From NCBI GenBank assembly GCA_944990035.1, contig CALYLX010000080.1, forward strand, positions 186,001 to 250,000: a DNA stretch of 64,000 bases, written 5' to 3'. This document shows positions 1 to 11,906 of this stretch, piece after piece; positions within the stretch are counted from its first letter, which is position 1; each line of letters begins with the position of its first letter. The notes below the pieces were generated by a model. The model searched no databases. It was not told the DNA's origin and saw only the letters and a list, made by a program, of their open reading frames with translations. The DNA comes from Clitopilus passeckerianus (lineage: Eukaryota; Basidiomycota; Agaricomycetes; Agaricales; Entolomataceae). The translations under genes were made by a program, and so were the position numbers.

Positions 1-320
1 CGAAGTACTAGACAAACACCATACAACAAGGAACGTTGTCTATCTGACTATCATGGCTACTTCCTCGTCGTCTTCCACCATCAGCTCGGCATTTTGCTCA
101 AACGTCTTTAAGCCGTCGTGCGAAAACGCTGTAGCGAGAGGTGGATGTAAATGTTCTTGCCGCCTAACTAGGATTACTGGTGAGTTGATTTGCGTTACTA
201 CTTGCAACGCCTGACTCACGAAGCTCACAAGCAGTAGAATCGATAATGGATAATAAGAATTTAGGAAAATCACAAATTAAATATAGAAAATGGTTCTACG
301 ACTATCCCTCCAATAAACCT
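1..320. other. Intergenic, left edge
   Basis: No reading frame with splice support or recognisable protein sequence is seen here. It is the 3' flank of the reverse-strand secreted-protein gene that ends at 321. Confidence 0.5.
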
Positions 321-2038
321 TCAAATTTCGTAAACTTTGACATCGTCAATGAACGACCATGCAGGCGCTTTTCCACCATGGAACGCGAGCTTGTCGTTGC
401 CTTTGGCTTCAACGCTGTGCTCGTAATACTGCCAGGGGCTATAGCCCGGCTTGATCGTGGCGACAACCTGGTCGTTCCATAAGATGTCGACAAATGCACT
501 GGCCTCCAACGAGGATCCGCTATAGACACTGGCGTGGAAGAAGCTGATGATGTACTTCTTGCCTGCAGCAGTTGCCAGCGGTTGGGCGGGAGCAAGGGTT
601 CCAGCGAGCGCATCAGTGCCGGATGCGGATCCCAGCAAGGCGACGCTGCTGCCTGAGTGCGCGTAGGGTGCGTAATGGAAGATGGATGCATCAAGGTTAC
701 CACCAGCTGGGCTGGTTCCAACCCAGGCGGAAGAGGACCCAACGAAGCAGAATTCGCCGCCACCGCAGCTATAGCCTTCGAAGCTGCTATCAAGGACGTA
801 GTTCTTGCGAGCGTAACCTCTGGAATAAGTGACTTTCAAGTCGTTCTGGCCATAATTGACGGCCGTCGATTCGTCGGAGACTAAATAGTACTGGAGTTAA
901 TCAGGGTGAGTTAGCTATCTTGACCTCGAACTATGGATGTATACTCACGAAGCTGCAGGTGTAAGTCGTGGGGTTACCATTGACGACAGCACGCCAAATG
1001 TTGAAATATGCGCATGGTCCTCCAACTGGGTCTGGCCCACGGGTGTTGCAAAGTGCAGCACATGCGTCGACATCATAGGAACTGATGAAGGCGAATCCCA
1101 TGTACTGTCCACACGGTGCGTTAGTTTGACTTATGCCTGATGGAAACAGACCAGTACTTACACCAGGCGCGTTATTAGCACCACCAGTGGGGCCGAAGGT
1201 GAGATCGTATCCTTGAGGTGCAGAAGGATCGGTGAGTGTCTTCTTGGCGTACCCACTGCTGTTCTGAATATACGTCAGTCCAGCAGGTGGTTCCTCCGAC
1301 TGTTGTCCACCGAAGTTCGTCTTTTCGGCGGCGGTATGGATATCGCCATAGAGGGCACATTTGAGGTTGGACTTCTCTCCGAAGACGAAATCGAGGAGGT
1401 AATTGTTATATTCATAGAAGACGTTCGCGAACACTAATGGAAACATTCAGCCATAGACACCAGCGCTCAAGGGGACGTTTCTTACCGCAATTCAGGACTT
1501 CATCACATTTCGCGAGGCATGCATTGACGTCGTAGGTGGCGTTCGACACAAGAGTATATGTCAAGTATGCTGTTCCCTGGATGGACGCATCTCGAGCCTT
1601 CTCGGCCATACCTGTTCCGCCGAAGACCATCTGGTAGTCACCAGCGGACCTTGACTGAAGGTTAACGCTACGAGAGGTTTTGTTCGTTCCAGTTACCCTG
1701 CTGACGGTTGTGTTAGCCTCAGTAACCTGACCATCGACGGCGGTAACAGTCGTTTCTGGTATTGGCAGGTCAGGGAGCGTATCACCGGCCGCAGTGTCCT
1801 TCTGGTTGACATTGGTGACTGTCGCAGCAATCGTTTCGGTATCCGTCACGTTTGCCGTTGGATCCAGAACGCCTTGGAACGTGTCGGGTCTGCCTTGCAG
1901 TGCCGGAGGTACCAGCTGGGACGCGGCTAACAGCGCATTCAGTTGACTTTATCCGACATCAACGAGCGCACTACGACCCTCACCATTGACCGCGACGGCG
2001 ATAAGAGAGAGTGAAAGAAGACGAGAAAACGCGAACAT
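321..2038 (-). CDS. Secreted apple/PAN-like cysteine protein
   Basis: The protein is predicted to be secreted and to bind carbohydrate or protein at the hyphal surface; that role is inferred. The start ATG at 2036-2038 opens a signal peptide (MFAFSRLLSLSLIAVAVN). Four introns fit consensus splice sites: 1927-1983, 1434-1485, 1105-1161 (57 bases, in frame, so easily missed) and 891-948. Together they give about 497 residues. Two apple/PAN-like blocks are visible, each centred on a paired-cysteine helix: YDVNACLAKCDEVLNC and YDVDACAALCNTRGP. The C-terminal part, after YARKNYVLDSSFEGY, looks like a beta-sandwich domain of the kind found in carbohydrate-binding modules (LEASAFVDILWNDQVVATI). Such multi-domain secreted proteins are common in Agaricomycetes and are often fruiting-body associated. 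I see no catalytic motif. The splice model is well supported; the ligand is unknown. Confidence 0.75.
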
Positions 2039-4194
2039 GGTTTGCGTTGGAGATTGTCTAACGAGCTGCCTCGTTCATGCTCTTTTTTAACCCAATCCGA
2101 GGGTCTGTGCACTGAGGTGCCCAGACCTTGGTTAGGTGCGCGAGCTTCGTTCGCTGACACCATTATCATGATTCTTCTCAGTTCGTGAACGTTTACAGAT
2201 GGCAGGTCAATAGGTACGCGGTCGAATGAGAGCTGCCGTGATCGGGTATAGAAGGCAGATAGGATCGCTGGAACGTATTGTGTTGAGCTTTATCTCGTGA
2301 GTGTACTTCTTTCGTACTTCTGGTACGCCCTCATTGAATTGTTTTTAACCTGGGATTCGGTAGTTCATTGCAATATGGGCTTTGCCCAGAATGGAAATGC
2401 GTCATTCACCTCGTGAGTGCTGCATCTACGCCAACTGTACCGCCATGTCATCAGTTCTTGGTGTTGCTCTTATCAGTATGCCATCTTGGGACTGCTTCCT
2501 GCACGTTTGTGGGTTCTATCAGCCGACTTACCTCCTCCAGGTCGCACATTAGACGGAAAATCTGCAACGGACCTCAATGGTTGTTCCTAGACGCCGTCGG
2601 GCTGGCGCTATATCAACGTCTGGCGCATCCAGGTAGTCTCAAGGTGCGATGGACTTATGACAGCTGCTGTTACAACCAAGCTCGTTTGGGTATAGCCTTG
2701 CGTCACTATTTATCTTCTGGCAAGTGGTACGAAGCAACGGCGCCATATTTTCGCAGCCCTCTGCAAACACAATCGGATCGGTTGCCGTCACTTCAGCAAC
2801 ACATGTGCATGCTCGCTCTATTCCGTCTTGTCATAACCTGTCAGTATTTACGCCGTTCCCTACCCCTCTGCGTTCAAATCATCGTGTTTGAAAGGTCAGA
2901 TTCCTAGCCTTGTGGTCATTCGAAGCATGACTCGTCCCATCTTACACCGTCACTGTCGGCCTTCTGAAGTATGCTCTAGTTCGTACCTCAGTCCCGCCTT
3001 GTACGTCGAACTCGGGTTTGAGAGGCGCAGTCGCCAGAATGCAAGTCCTTTAATCCACTTCATGGGCAAGCGCTACTCAGCCCATAACCTACAGACCAGT
3101 ATGTTTTCGTCTTTTTGATAGCCTGCCTTGCTTTACATAAACATCAAGATTTCTGTATATTCATCGCGGCCCACCCTATCAGGAACCAATGTTTCTGCGT
3201 AAAGATCTGCTTTCATTACGGGTTTAGCAACTGGTTCGGAACAACTCTCTAGATAGCACTGTGACGTTTCTCAACAACGTCAATCACCCTGGGGAGATAC
3301 ATTGACCTTCAGCTCGTTAATTAGACGGTGATAGCGGGCTATGACCTTCCCCGACGTATTCCAATGGCGTCGGTTGGTATGCCCATGAGGCTTGCGATAA
3401 GGTTTTCTCGCCATTTCTGGATAAAATGAATAGTAGAAGGGCCTGTATAGATGTCATGCTTTTGCTACGCGAGAATGAAATAGGACCCTTGCATGCATAC
3501 TTCACATTCGGTAGAAGACATGAGAGTTGCCGGTGCGGCGAGAAGACGGTCACATTGTAACATCTTCGAAGAATAAGCTATGTAGACATTGGCAAGTTTT
3601 ACAGGTTTCAATAACCTATCTCTACAATTCTACTGTTCGCCAACCGAGGTTCTTTGCATTCGCGTGCGAATGCGGTCTGCGCCACAACGCGTATCCACAG
3701 TTGACTGAAAGAGGCTAGCTAACGTCGTGTAATCCGGGGGACCATGTGGACTTCGTCACCTTGTTTTGACTCACTTGATGATCATGAGATACAAGTTGGG
3801 CGTTGACGTATTCGCGGCTTCAAACGTTCATATCTCATGTCAATGACAAGGCTCGTTACATTACTCCGCTCTCTGTGACAAGGAGGGACGTAGGGAAACA
3901 CTTGGTCTATCCCCCAATCTCCGACCAACGACAGCAACTGGTGTAGTGACATAGGATGAGCTCGGTCGTCGCACCGTCTCCCGAACGACATAAAACCGGC
4001 TTGCTTACACGGTGCAACTGATGATATATTGATACCCCTTCCGTAAGATGAAGCACGCCGACTCTAGTAAGTATTAAGCACGTTAGGCAACTCTCTAAGG
4101 TTCCGTTTGCGGTAGGATGAGGATGCAAATATGGACTTACCAGCCAAGGATTGGGTCTATATGAATCATTTGCTTTATTCCACGCAACCCAATC
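2039..4194. other. Gene-poor region
   Basis: More than 2 kb without a convincing gene. The longest frame (2368-2907, forward) has no codon, motif or splice pattern that I can tie to a family. Stretches such as 2400-2760 could be a heavily decayed gene, but alternative frames all contain stops. No terminal inverted repeats were recognised. Confidence 0.4.
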
Positions 4195-4560
4195 TTTGAA
4201 TCCTTAACGCCCCTCAATATGGCGGTGTATTTGACCCCGCAGGGTGGGCAGCACCATTTGAAGAGGCAGGATCAACTAAGAAAGTAACCAGCATATCTAA
4301 TGCTTTATACGCTATCCGACGAAGGGGAGCATCTTACCAAGAATGAGAGGGTCGAAAAGGTACTTCTTCCGTCATTCCAAAAGGTGCTAGAGGAAGTTCA
4401 TACCGCCAATCGATCATTTATCGAGAGATTATTTTGGAACCTTCCTCTGAATGACAAGGGTGAGTCGAAGGGGAGAAGGGTGGGGATATTGGAGCAGCGG
4501 GCGCGAGAGGTTGCTCGACTTAATGAGTTGAAATTGAAGGGATCGGATATGGCTAGTTGA
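4195..4560 (+). pseudogene. Decayed 3' fragment of the 4742-5593 gene family
   Basis: Translation of 4216-4560 aligns along its length with the C-terminal third of the protein at 4742-5593 and of the copy at 22810-23680. Shared blocks include VYLTPQGG (others VYLTPPDG/VYLTPPSG), YLMLYTLSDEGEH and LPLNDKGESKGRR. The frame carries a stop (TAA, 4285-4287) between the VYLTP block and the MLYTLSDEGEH block, and nothing of the N-terminal two thirds is found upstream. The fragment faces the intact gene head-on (convergent), which suggests an inverted duplication followed by decay. It is not expected to make a functional protein. Confidence 0.75.
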
Positions 4561-4741
4561 TTAGTGATATGAATGAAAATCATCTAGGGACCCCAACCGT
4601 ACGATATCCCTCACAAATACATAGCTTGTATAGTGATCTACCCAGTTATTGACGGACAGCACAACTACGAATCGACCGGGGCAGAGATTTGGCAAGCTGT
4701 GAAAATATTAGCCAATTGTTAATATACTTCGTTGAGGTGGC

Positions 4742-5593
4742 TTACTCTCGTTGTGCCATGATTTCCAAGCGCCGCCTTCTTGATTCCCCCTTATCATTGA
4801 GAGGAAGGCCAAGAAATCGGCGTTCAATGAATGGCCTATTCGCCGGATCTATTTCTCCCAGTACCTTCTGAAACTGGGGAAGAAGTTCCTCGGAGCCGTC
4901 CTCGTTCATTTGAGAATGCTTCCCTCTATCGGAAACGGTATATAGTATTAGATACCCAATGTATACATTAAGAAAACTGCGCCTTTTCGAATGAGAACGG
5001 CCATCAGGTGGGGTAAGATAAACAGAAGAGAGACTGTCAAGAAAGGCGGAGATGGTTGGGAACCGGACATCGCAGAACGATGGGTCCAGTGGAGGGGAGT
5101 GTCTAATCGTCTTGTTGGCGTCGTGGATTCGGAAGTCAAAGAATGAGGCGGGGTGGATAACGATGTCTCGTAGGTTGACCTGGTAGAAGCGCTTGAGTTG
5201 CTCTTGGAGAGGGCTGAGTCCGGGCACGGTGCTGGTTTCCAAAGGTTTCGTTCGAAGATATACGGCTTGAAGGTAGGCGTGCGATCCCTTGCAGTCGCCA
5301 TCGTCGACATATTTCCATTCCTTCAGTGCCTCATGCTCGTCAAGTGGAGCTGTGTCAAACAGACCGGTTGAGAGAACTGCGTCTCGGGCCTGCATAAGCT
5401 GGTCGTCGGGTACCAGGAGCTGTAACGTGAAGAGCATTGTTGAGACGCGATGCACGAAGGATAGAGCATCCTCTGCCCAAACTACGCATGGGATCGAGGC
5501 TCGTGTGATGGCCAGAGCAGGGAAAAGGCGAATCTTTTGATGGAAAAGTGGGCAGGGAGGGTCATCCTCTTCAGTATAATAATGAATCCCCAT
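4742..5593 (-). CDS. Uncharacterised basidiomycete protein (paralogue family, intact copy)
   Basis: A single-exon gene of 283 residues, and the only uninterrupted member of a three-copy family in this window (fragment at 4195-4560, frameshifted copy at 22810-23680). It starts MGIHYYTEEDDPPC. The most conserved stretch across copies is AITRASIPCVVWAEDA followed by LQLLVPDDQLMQA, where a hydrophobic strand ends in W-x-E-D-A; a second conserved block is HPASFFDF. That layout vaguely recalls minimal nucleotidyltransferase folds, but I see no clear GS or DxD signature, so I give no function. The C-terminus is basic (ESRRRRLEIMAQRE). There is no signal peptide or membrane segment, so it is probably cytosolic or nuclear. 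Conservation of all blocks between copies shows that the frame is real. Confidence 0.7.
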   Translation of the reverse strand: MGIHYYTEEDDPPCPLFHQKIRLFPALAITRASIPCVVWAEDALSFVHRVSTMLFTLQLLVPDDQLMQARDAVLSTGLFDTAPLDEHEALKEWKYVDDGDCKGSHAYLQAVYLRTKPLETSTVPGLSPLQEQLKRFYQVNLRDIVIHPASFFDFRIHDANKTIRHSPPLDPSFCDVRFPTISAFLDSLSSVYLTPPDGRSHSKRRSFLNVYIGYLILYTVSDRGKHSQMNEDGSEELLPQFQKVLGEIDPANRPFIERRFLGLPLNDKGESRRRRLEIMAQRE

Positions 5594-6960
5594 ATTTAGT
5601 TGGTTGAACTTGCAATTCGTTGGCCAACTGCTTGGGTCCCAAGCGCGAATTCCTGAAACCTCTTACGTGAGACGGCAGTCACAAGCTCCGCACCTCCTAT
5701 TGCGCCTTTCGCTGTGAGGAACTAACACGGCGAATGTGCTTGATTTCGTTGACAAATCTTCAAAAGAATCTATTCTTCCTCGAGAATGTGTCTACACAAG
5801 TACCTTCATAAATTCGTATATTCCCTGTTACTATACCTCGCTCGCCCTCTCTCCGAGTCTTCACCCAACCTTTCAACTCCAAGGAGGACCCAACGGATCG
5901 TTCGGCTTGGTGGGGACAAGTCCGCAGACGGAATGAGAGGGCGGTTGAAGTTGAAGACGCCGGAAAGCGGGATGTCTGGTGTATAAGGAGGAGGGACAGG
6001 GGGGAAGAGTGAGCCTCGGCCATCATGCATCATGGGCCGCGTTCGAGGAGTTCGATCTGGAGGCATAGGAAGTTTGTCATGACAGCGGTGTGAGTATCAA
6101 GTCGATGTTGTACAGATTGATTTGCCGTCAAGCTAGCTTGAGCGAATCAGTCGCTGCAGTTACTTGGAAGTGACGAACAAGACAAAGTCAAAAGTTGACG
6201 CATTGACGATGAAAGATGGAAAAGACACAAGAACATCGGCTTTGCTTCCGAATCGTGTGACGTAATCGGCAAATGCCATCGGTTGTCCCGGCCCGAAACA
6301 ATGCAACCTCCCAAACAAACTTGGTCGGATATTTCCTCATATCGCTGCTCTCTACTTCACTTTCTAACAAGGCCCCAAACAACTGGCCTGTGTGTCTATA
6401 CGACTTCAAGCTCTAACAACGTCGGGAAACGCCTTCCTCGATATACACTGCCAAGCACGAGTTAACATGCCATACATCCATGTGCTCACCTGCCTCAGTA
6501 CGGCCAGGCATGCGTCTCGTTTGCCTGTTTCCTGTCCTCCGGATCGAACTATCTACAGCTTACTTCTCTCCTTGGTGGTTCTACACCATATCTATTGGTA
6601 GGTCTCATTCTCATTTCTTTTCTCAATCTATCAGAACATGGCCTTAAATTGGTTCTTCGATCTAAACACCCACATGTATTCTCTTTCTACGAGAAATACA
6701 ACGAGGTTCTAGTAATTCCCCACCAATCACTTTGATGCCCACAAAACGGGGGCGCATTCAAACATTGGCTCGAACCCGGCTTAACCCATCGATTTGTAGA
6801 GTTATGTGGTGGCGTATAATTTTTCCTAGGCAGTTACTGGTTTCGCCGTTTAAAACAACGGTTTATTGAGAGGCTGTCTTGGGCCATTCCCCTTTAGATG
6901 GTGGCAACTTGAGGTTCGACCAGCTAGTGCATGCACCGCTCCGAAAGTCAACAACCCTGA
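5594..6960. other. Intergenic, no gene seen
   Basis: Overlapping frames on both strands at 5736-6066 look like chance frames in biased sequence. Around 6220-6290 there is a short element also found near 8514 and, inverted, near 20340-20400 (reported separately). The 3' flank of HNH copy A begins at 6960 going leftward. Confidence 0.45.
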
Positions 6961-8374
6961 TCAATCGGATTCCACGAGGTACCGATGCAAGGATTGTCGA
7001 ACCCAAGAACTGTTGAGCAGATCATCCAGCTCGCTATCATCACCTGGGCTGTCCCAATTTGGCGAATGGTCCCGCATACAAGTCATGAGGCTCTGATATG
7101 CGGAAGCCCCTGAGAGATGTGCGACTTCAGCGATGATACCATGGATGTGGAGAAACTTAGATGATGGTTGAGGGAATTCCGGGTCGGGAGGATGACGCGA
7201 TGGTATGAACTTCGGGTGTGCGACTGGGGATCCCGATTTAACCTTGTAGCCACTAACATCATCCTGGTAAGGATAGCTTAGCTTTGGACAATACTTGGTA
7301 GATGGGACGTACATCGGGAACGAGCCAGAGACCTCCGGTAGTAAAACAGTAATAAAGACCGTCCTCCAGTGTGAGTACGTTTTCTAGCCGATTAATATTC
7401 TGGCCATTGAGCTCCTCTAAGATTCCTGGGTAACCAAAAACTATCCCCAAGTCGCTCAGAAGAGAGGCGTCAGGAAGTTCTTCGATATACTAGAGCAAAT
7501 GTTCGGTTTTCATAGAGACTGGCCTAACCATGACTCACCCTTGATACGTCGTCATCCCAGGTGAAACGTTCATCATAACCTTCCACTTCTCTCCTGACAG
7601 TTGGTGGTATTATGTGAGCGCAACCAGCGATGGAAAGGCAGTCGGGAATTACACCTGGCGTTAGGAGTTTTGCCTGGAATTCGGCGCAGACTCTCACACA
7701 TGGCATGTCATATTTCCCAGTGAGAAGACAGCGGAACGAGTCGCGTACAAGAGACTGTGGTTGGAGTACAGGTGAGTATGCGACTTTAACGGCGAAAGGT
7801 GGTTAGAATTTTACCCTTCGTTTCGCGAACCGATGTGTTTGGAGTCCACTGGCATGTTCCGAGCCGCGCAAGAGTTGTGTGGTCAGTTCATCAATGGTTT
7901 CGTAGAACTCGCGTCCAAATTCAACTGCTTCAGGGTATACGGAGGACACAGGGCGCTTCTTATAGTGAACTAAATAGCGTCCTATGAGACGCCAGATAGC
8001 TTTAAATCGTGGACCTGAAGATACATACAGAATCGAAGGTAAAGAGTATAGTACCACTTTCCAAGCTCTAGTAGCTTTTCGTCTTGGTCCTTGCGTTTGA
8101 GGATCTCCGTAGAGATGGAGGTTCCTTTCCCGCTCAACTGCAGATCCCAATGAGATGACGGAAGGTGAATTATCAGATAGCCCAGGAGGCGGGTGTAGAC
8201 AAGATTCCTTTTCATGGCAAGAACTTGCTTGAGATGTGCAACAGTAGACGGGACTTTAAGGGTTCGAGCACTGAGAGACAAAACAGTTTCTAGAGATCGG
8301 ACTGTTGCATAGGCTTCGCAAGCATTAGGAAAGCAACATTGTTGGTTGAGTAGTTCACTTGGTAGCCCGCTCAT
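6961..8374 (-). CDS. HNH-nuclease-type protein, copy A
   Basis: Five exons, with splice sites fixed by alignment to copy C at 14742-16167. Exon 1 begins MSGLPSELLNQQC, and later exons carry YPEAVEFGREFY, FRCLLTGKYD, CAHIIPPTVRRE, INRLENVLTLE and VAHLSGASAYQS. The total is about 400 residues, stopping at 6961-6963. The order CLLTG - AHIIP - INRLENVLTL - W-L-V-P - AHLSGA matches the fungal HNH_2-type family, a beta-beta-alpha metal nuclease fold. Here the third catalytic position, usually H in MHxxFD, reads LEDGLYYCF and lacks histidine, so nuclease activity is doubtful. No signal peptide or membrane span is seen, so it is likely nuclear or cytosolic. The reading frame is intact through all introns, which argues for selection on some function. 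Confidence 0.75.
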
Positions 8375-8613
8375 ATTCTGGGATAGTCCGCAGAAAGCAC
8401 ACGGCCCAGGGGATTATGTTGGGTGTCTTATGGTGAAGACGAGGGCGAACAAAGGTAAGCACGGCAACTTTGCTGACCAATTCCTGTCACGTGGCTGTTA
8501 TTTCCGTCTCCGACTTCCGAATCGTGTGACGCAATTTGAATCGGCAGATGCCCTCGGCCCGACTGGATGGCGAGTCTTTATCCAATAACTTGAAACGGGT
8601 TGTCACCTCAGCT

Positions 8614-10053
8614 ATGTCTTCGTGTTCCTCCAACCACAAACTCCAATTACAAAGAAGCATCCATGGTTCTCCTATCGAAATCTCGAAAATGAAACAGCTC
8701 TCCACTCACCTCGCCTTGGCGAAAGAGGACCTTAAAGGCGTAGAAGAAACAGAACTTGAGTTGGACGCTGTCATCGAGCATGTAAACGCCCTGGAAAAAA
8801 TCAAAAACACGGCTCCAAAATCCGTACGTCATCCTCCTCCTTCATTTCTTCCTCGTGAATCAGTCCGAGTCCTCAAAAAGCGTACAAGGTACAGAAAGTA
8901 CCCTTCTCTTCCGTCACCAAGTCGGACCTCACCAATCTCGGCGTCCTCCGTGGGCACCTAATCATCAATCCTGCCGTTCTACAAAACTTTGTCCAGGAAG
9001 CGAGCCTGGAAACCAAAGAAGACATATCTCATCTATGTGCGCGGCTCGGGAGCGTTTATGGTGGTGTTAACATCGGTGTACGTGCCATTGTTTCTTCACA
9101 TCCCCTTCGTATTTTAACCATGACTGCTCCCAACCCAAGTAGGATTCATCTAGTCGTAGAGCGAGAATGATTCTAGATTCCGTTCTATTATCACTTCGTC
9201 GCATTATCGGAACTCTAACGTCAACACCAAGCCTGACTCTGATTTGGTCATCCTTCCTCACCTAAACCTCACCTCTCCAGACGATGGCCCTGCGGTGAAA
9301 GTGGTAAATGACGCAACTGGGTATGGACTATACCTTTCTGGAAGCGTCGACTTTGCTCTTCTCCGATACAATCCCCTAAACGAGGATCATAGAGGTGCGT
9401 CGTGGCCATGATATATTCTCTTCCGTAATTCTTACTCACACCGTTTTGTTACATTGTTATAAGACAGGCTCCTTACGCCCGGACTCGATACGGACGACAT
9501 CTTCAAGTTTGCTAGAATCAGCGGCGGCGATGGGCTGTTCCTTGTCGTCGAAGTAACTCCGCCATGCAACACGGAGGAAGACATAACGCCTGGACTTCAC
9601 GCTCACCGACCAAGAGCTGTCAGTCAAGCCATGGCTGTGTCTGTAGTTTGCGGGTACGTCTTGTCCATCCCACCACTCTCATCCTCCTCATCTCCGAATG
9701 TTTTATACTAAAAACTCATAATGTCGTTCGTGAAGGCTTCAAGAGCTCCGATTCTGTATCACCTCGGGCGCCCTTTGGCTCTTCTGCCTCCTGAGGAAGG
9801 AGGATGGCGTATGGGTTTATTATGAGTCACCACATCGTTCTATAGGTCCCTCGACCCACCAGGCTGCCATTACCTGCAAGGAATCGAAGTTGAGTGAGAC
9901 CTTGATACTGTTGACCAAATGGGTGAGCCGAATACAGAATTCTGGTACTGCCTGCCACTGTTGATGGGCCGTTGGTTTACCCTTTAGATCGAGGACGAAG
10001 ACGACCTAGTTGCGGAGTTGTATCACCTTGAGCGGATGCCAAAGATTGAATAG
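8614..10053 (+). CDS. Six-exon protein, possible PD-(D/E)XK-like fold
   Basis: Exons 8614-8823, 8889-9077, 9160-9394, 9464-9653, 9736-9922 and 9988-10053 join in phase to a 358-residue protein. The N-terminal third is helical (LALAKEDLKGVEETELELDA). The C-terminal half has the blocks GYGLYLSGSVDFALLRY (Asp197), DGLFLVVEVTPP (Glu241), LRFCITSGALWLFCLL and GVWVYYESP. The order of an acidic strand, LFLVVE and a helix followed by a W-rich strand resembles the restriction-endonuclease-like domains common in Agaricomycete genomes. The usual E-x-K reads E-V-T here, so catalysis is uncertain. The gene lies between HNH copies A and B. The intron model is supported by consistent phases; the fold assignment is an inference. 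Confidence 0.6.
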
Positions 10054-10165
10054 GTGTAGGCCTAAGAAACCTGTTTTGATAATTGTATCCTATTGTGTTG
10101 ATAATGTTGTATACTATACATGAATAATCTTCATTCTACTAGGAAAACGCCGCCTTCAAGTCCGT

Positions 10166-11906
10166 TCAGGTCTTAGATTGAGGAAGCCTTCGGAGATCTA
10201 CAGATTGAACGAAGCCTAGTGTGCCCTTTCCTAGTGGCGCCTGGCAGTGCCAACCAGTTAAGAGGCGGGCCTGTGACCACAATATCCCCCCCATCACGCT
10301 ATACTCAAAACCCATCCTCGACTTCCAATCCCCAGATTGAGCCACCACCACCTTCACCCTCTCGAGCTCCAGTTGTACATCCTGGTGAAAAACAACTCCG
10401 AATCTGAGCGCGATACTCCCCCAACTCCTCTCATGAGCGATTTGAATCGCCTCGATGATGCCGATTCCGCATGGGTCCGTACCTTTTAAGACGGAGAGGA
10501 TGTTGCAGTTCATGACAGTCAGCGTTCGAGTTGGAAGTGGGTGGGGGAGAGTAGACTTAGAGGCCGTCTCGGGAACTGTGATATGTTGAAGGGGAGGAGG
10601 TGTTATTAATGCGAGGTTGGACACCACATCGCCCTGGATCCTGGCGTATTTCAAGGCTGACATGTGCCTGACGGCAACATCAAATGCCAGGCCGTCATTG
10701 TTCTCTTCGTCTTCGGTGGTTGGCACACATCTTTCGATTTTGACCATCTCAAGGGAAGAAGCGGTACTGAGGAGGAAGTTGCGTAGGTCGGTGTTGCTGA
10801 GCCCTATTAGGTCCGTAAGGTTGACTCTTTGGAGGGTCGGAGTGGTAGGGGCAAGGTCTGTGAGAATTTGCCCGTGGAGATAATCATTTACGACGCAGAG
10901 TCCTTTGAGGTGGAAGACAGTGCGCTAGTTTGGAAATGAGAAATTCGTATGAACTAATAAGGCCTCGTTACTATGCACTTCTGGACCACACCCGAACAAA
11001 ATAGGAGAAGCACTATATCTCGGTCAATGAGTCGGTCATCGAGAACATTCTCTTAACGCGCACTTACTGGGAGCCTTGTACCTCGTGAGGCCGTACTACC
11101 TCCAACACCTCCAACCCTCCCCACCCTCGTATCGCATCCAATACCTCCTCCATGTCCAACGGTGGGATTCGATTACCGTCCCCCTCCCGACTCGATCCCA
11201 CCACATAGAAGCTCTTCACATGTTTCAAATCCCTCAGTTTCTTGCGCGTCCTCAGGTCATGCACCTCCTTTAACCCCCTCGCATATTTCAATATCCCCTC
11301 CGTCGCTTCCACCACAGCCTCCAACGTTTCTGAATTCTGAATCCGCGTGGCTGCCCCTTTATGCCACCCGTGCCTCATGGGATCGTCATTCCCGACATCC
11401 TCGTCCGAGGAGTCATCAATGACCTGCAACCGAACCCTCGGGCACACAACTACCTTTTCCGCGATATGTGGCGATGAAGCGATCAAGGATGCTAATGAGA
11501 GGCAGGCCCGTACCGGAAGCTGAGATCGGAAGGTTTCCCATGAGGGGGTAGACCAGATCAAGTCGAGGGCAGGGATCCATTGTTTGGAAACCGTCGCAAG
11601 CGAGAAGACGGATCGTGCGTACCGACTGACATCTCGCTGTGCAGGCAGGGTTGCGATCTCGACGATCCTTGTCAATATCTGTGCTGGCAACGTAGGAAGT
11701 CTGGAGATGCCGCGCCGACGCGTAGGGGGCAGGATGCGGAGTTCATAGTGCCATGATCGTTGGGGTGGTTAATGTCGCAAAATTGGAGACACACGCTCGG
11801 TCTGAAAAACAAGGCGGGCATGATTGGCGGGTATAAGTGTATAGGTGGCATCGTGGAGTACACGAAAAGAATTCGGTACATCGTTCGCCAGTTCTGCAGT
11901 CGACAT
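10166..11906 (-). CDS. F-box/leucine-rich-repeat-like protein
   Basis: The main exon at about 11064-11705 contains LPTLPAQILTRIVEIATLP, which fits an F-box (LP-x-E/Q-IL-x-x-I). It is followed by SLATVSKQWIPALDLIW, a typical F-box helix. The second large exon (about 10166-10930) carries leucine-rich segments such as LQRVNLTDLIGLSNTDLRNFLL. The best join is a donor at GAG|GTACAA and an acceptor at CTAG just upstream of the LRR exon, giving an intron of about 165 bases. The 5' end is uncertain: the F-box exon has no in-frame ATG, and an ATG at 11904-11906 joined by a weak donor is only the best guess. Expected role: substrate receptor of an SCF ubiquitin ligase. Agaricomycetes carry hundreds of such genes. 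Confidence 0.55.

Noticed and set aside
2368..2907. 179-codon forward frame
   Set aside because: No family motif, no splice-supported extension, unusual Cys/His-rich composition. Probably a chance frame or a very old relic.
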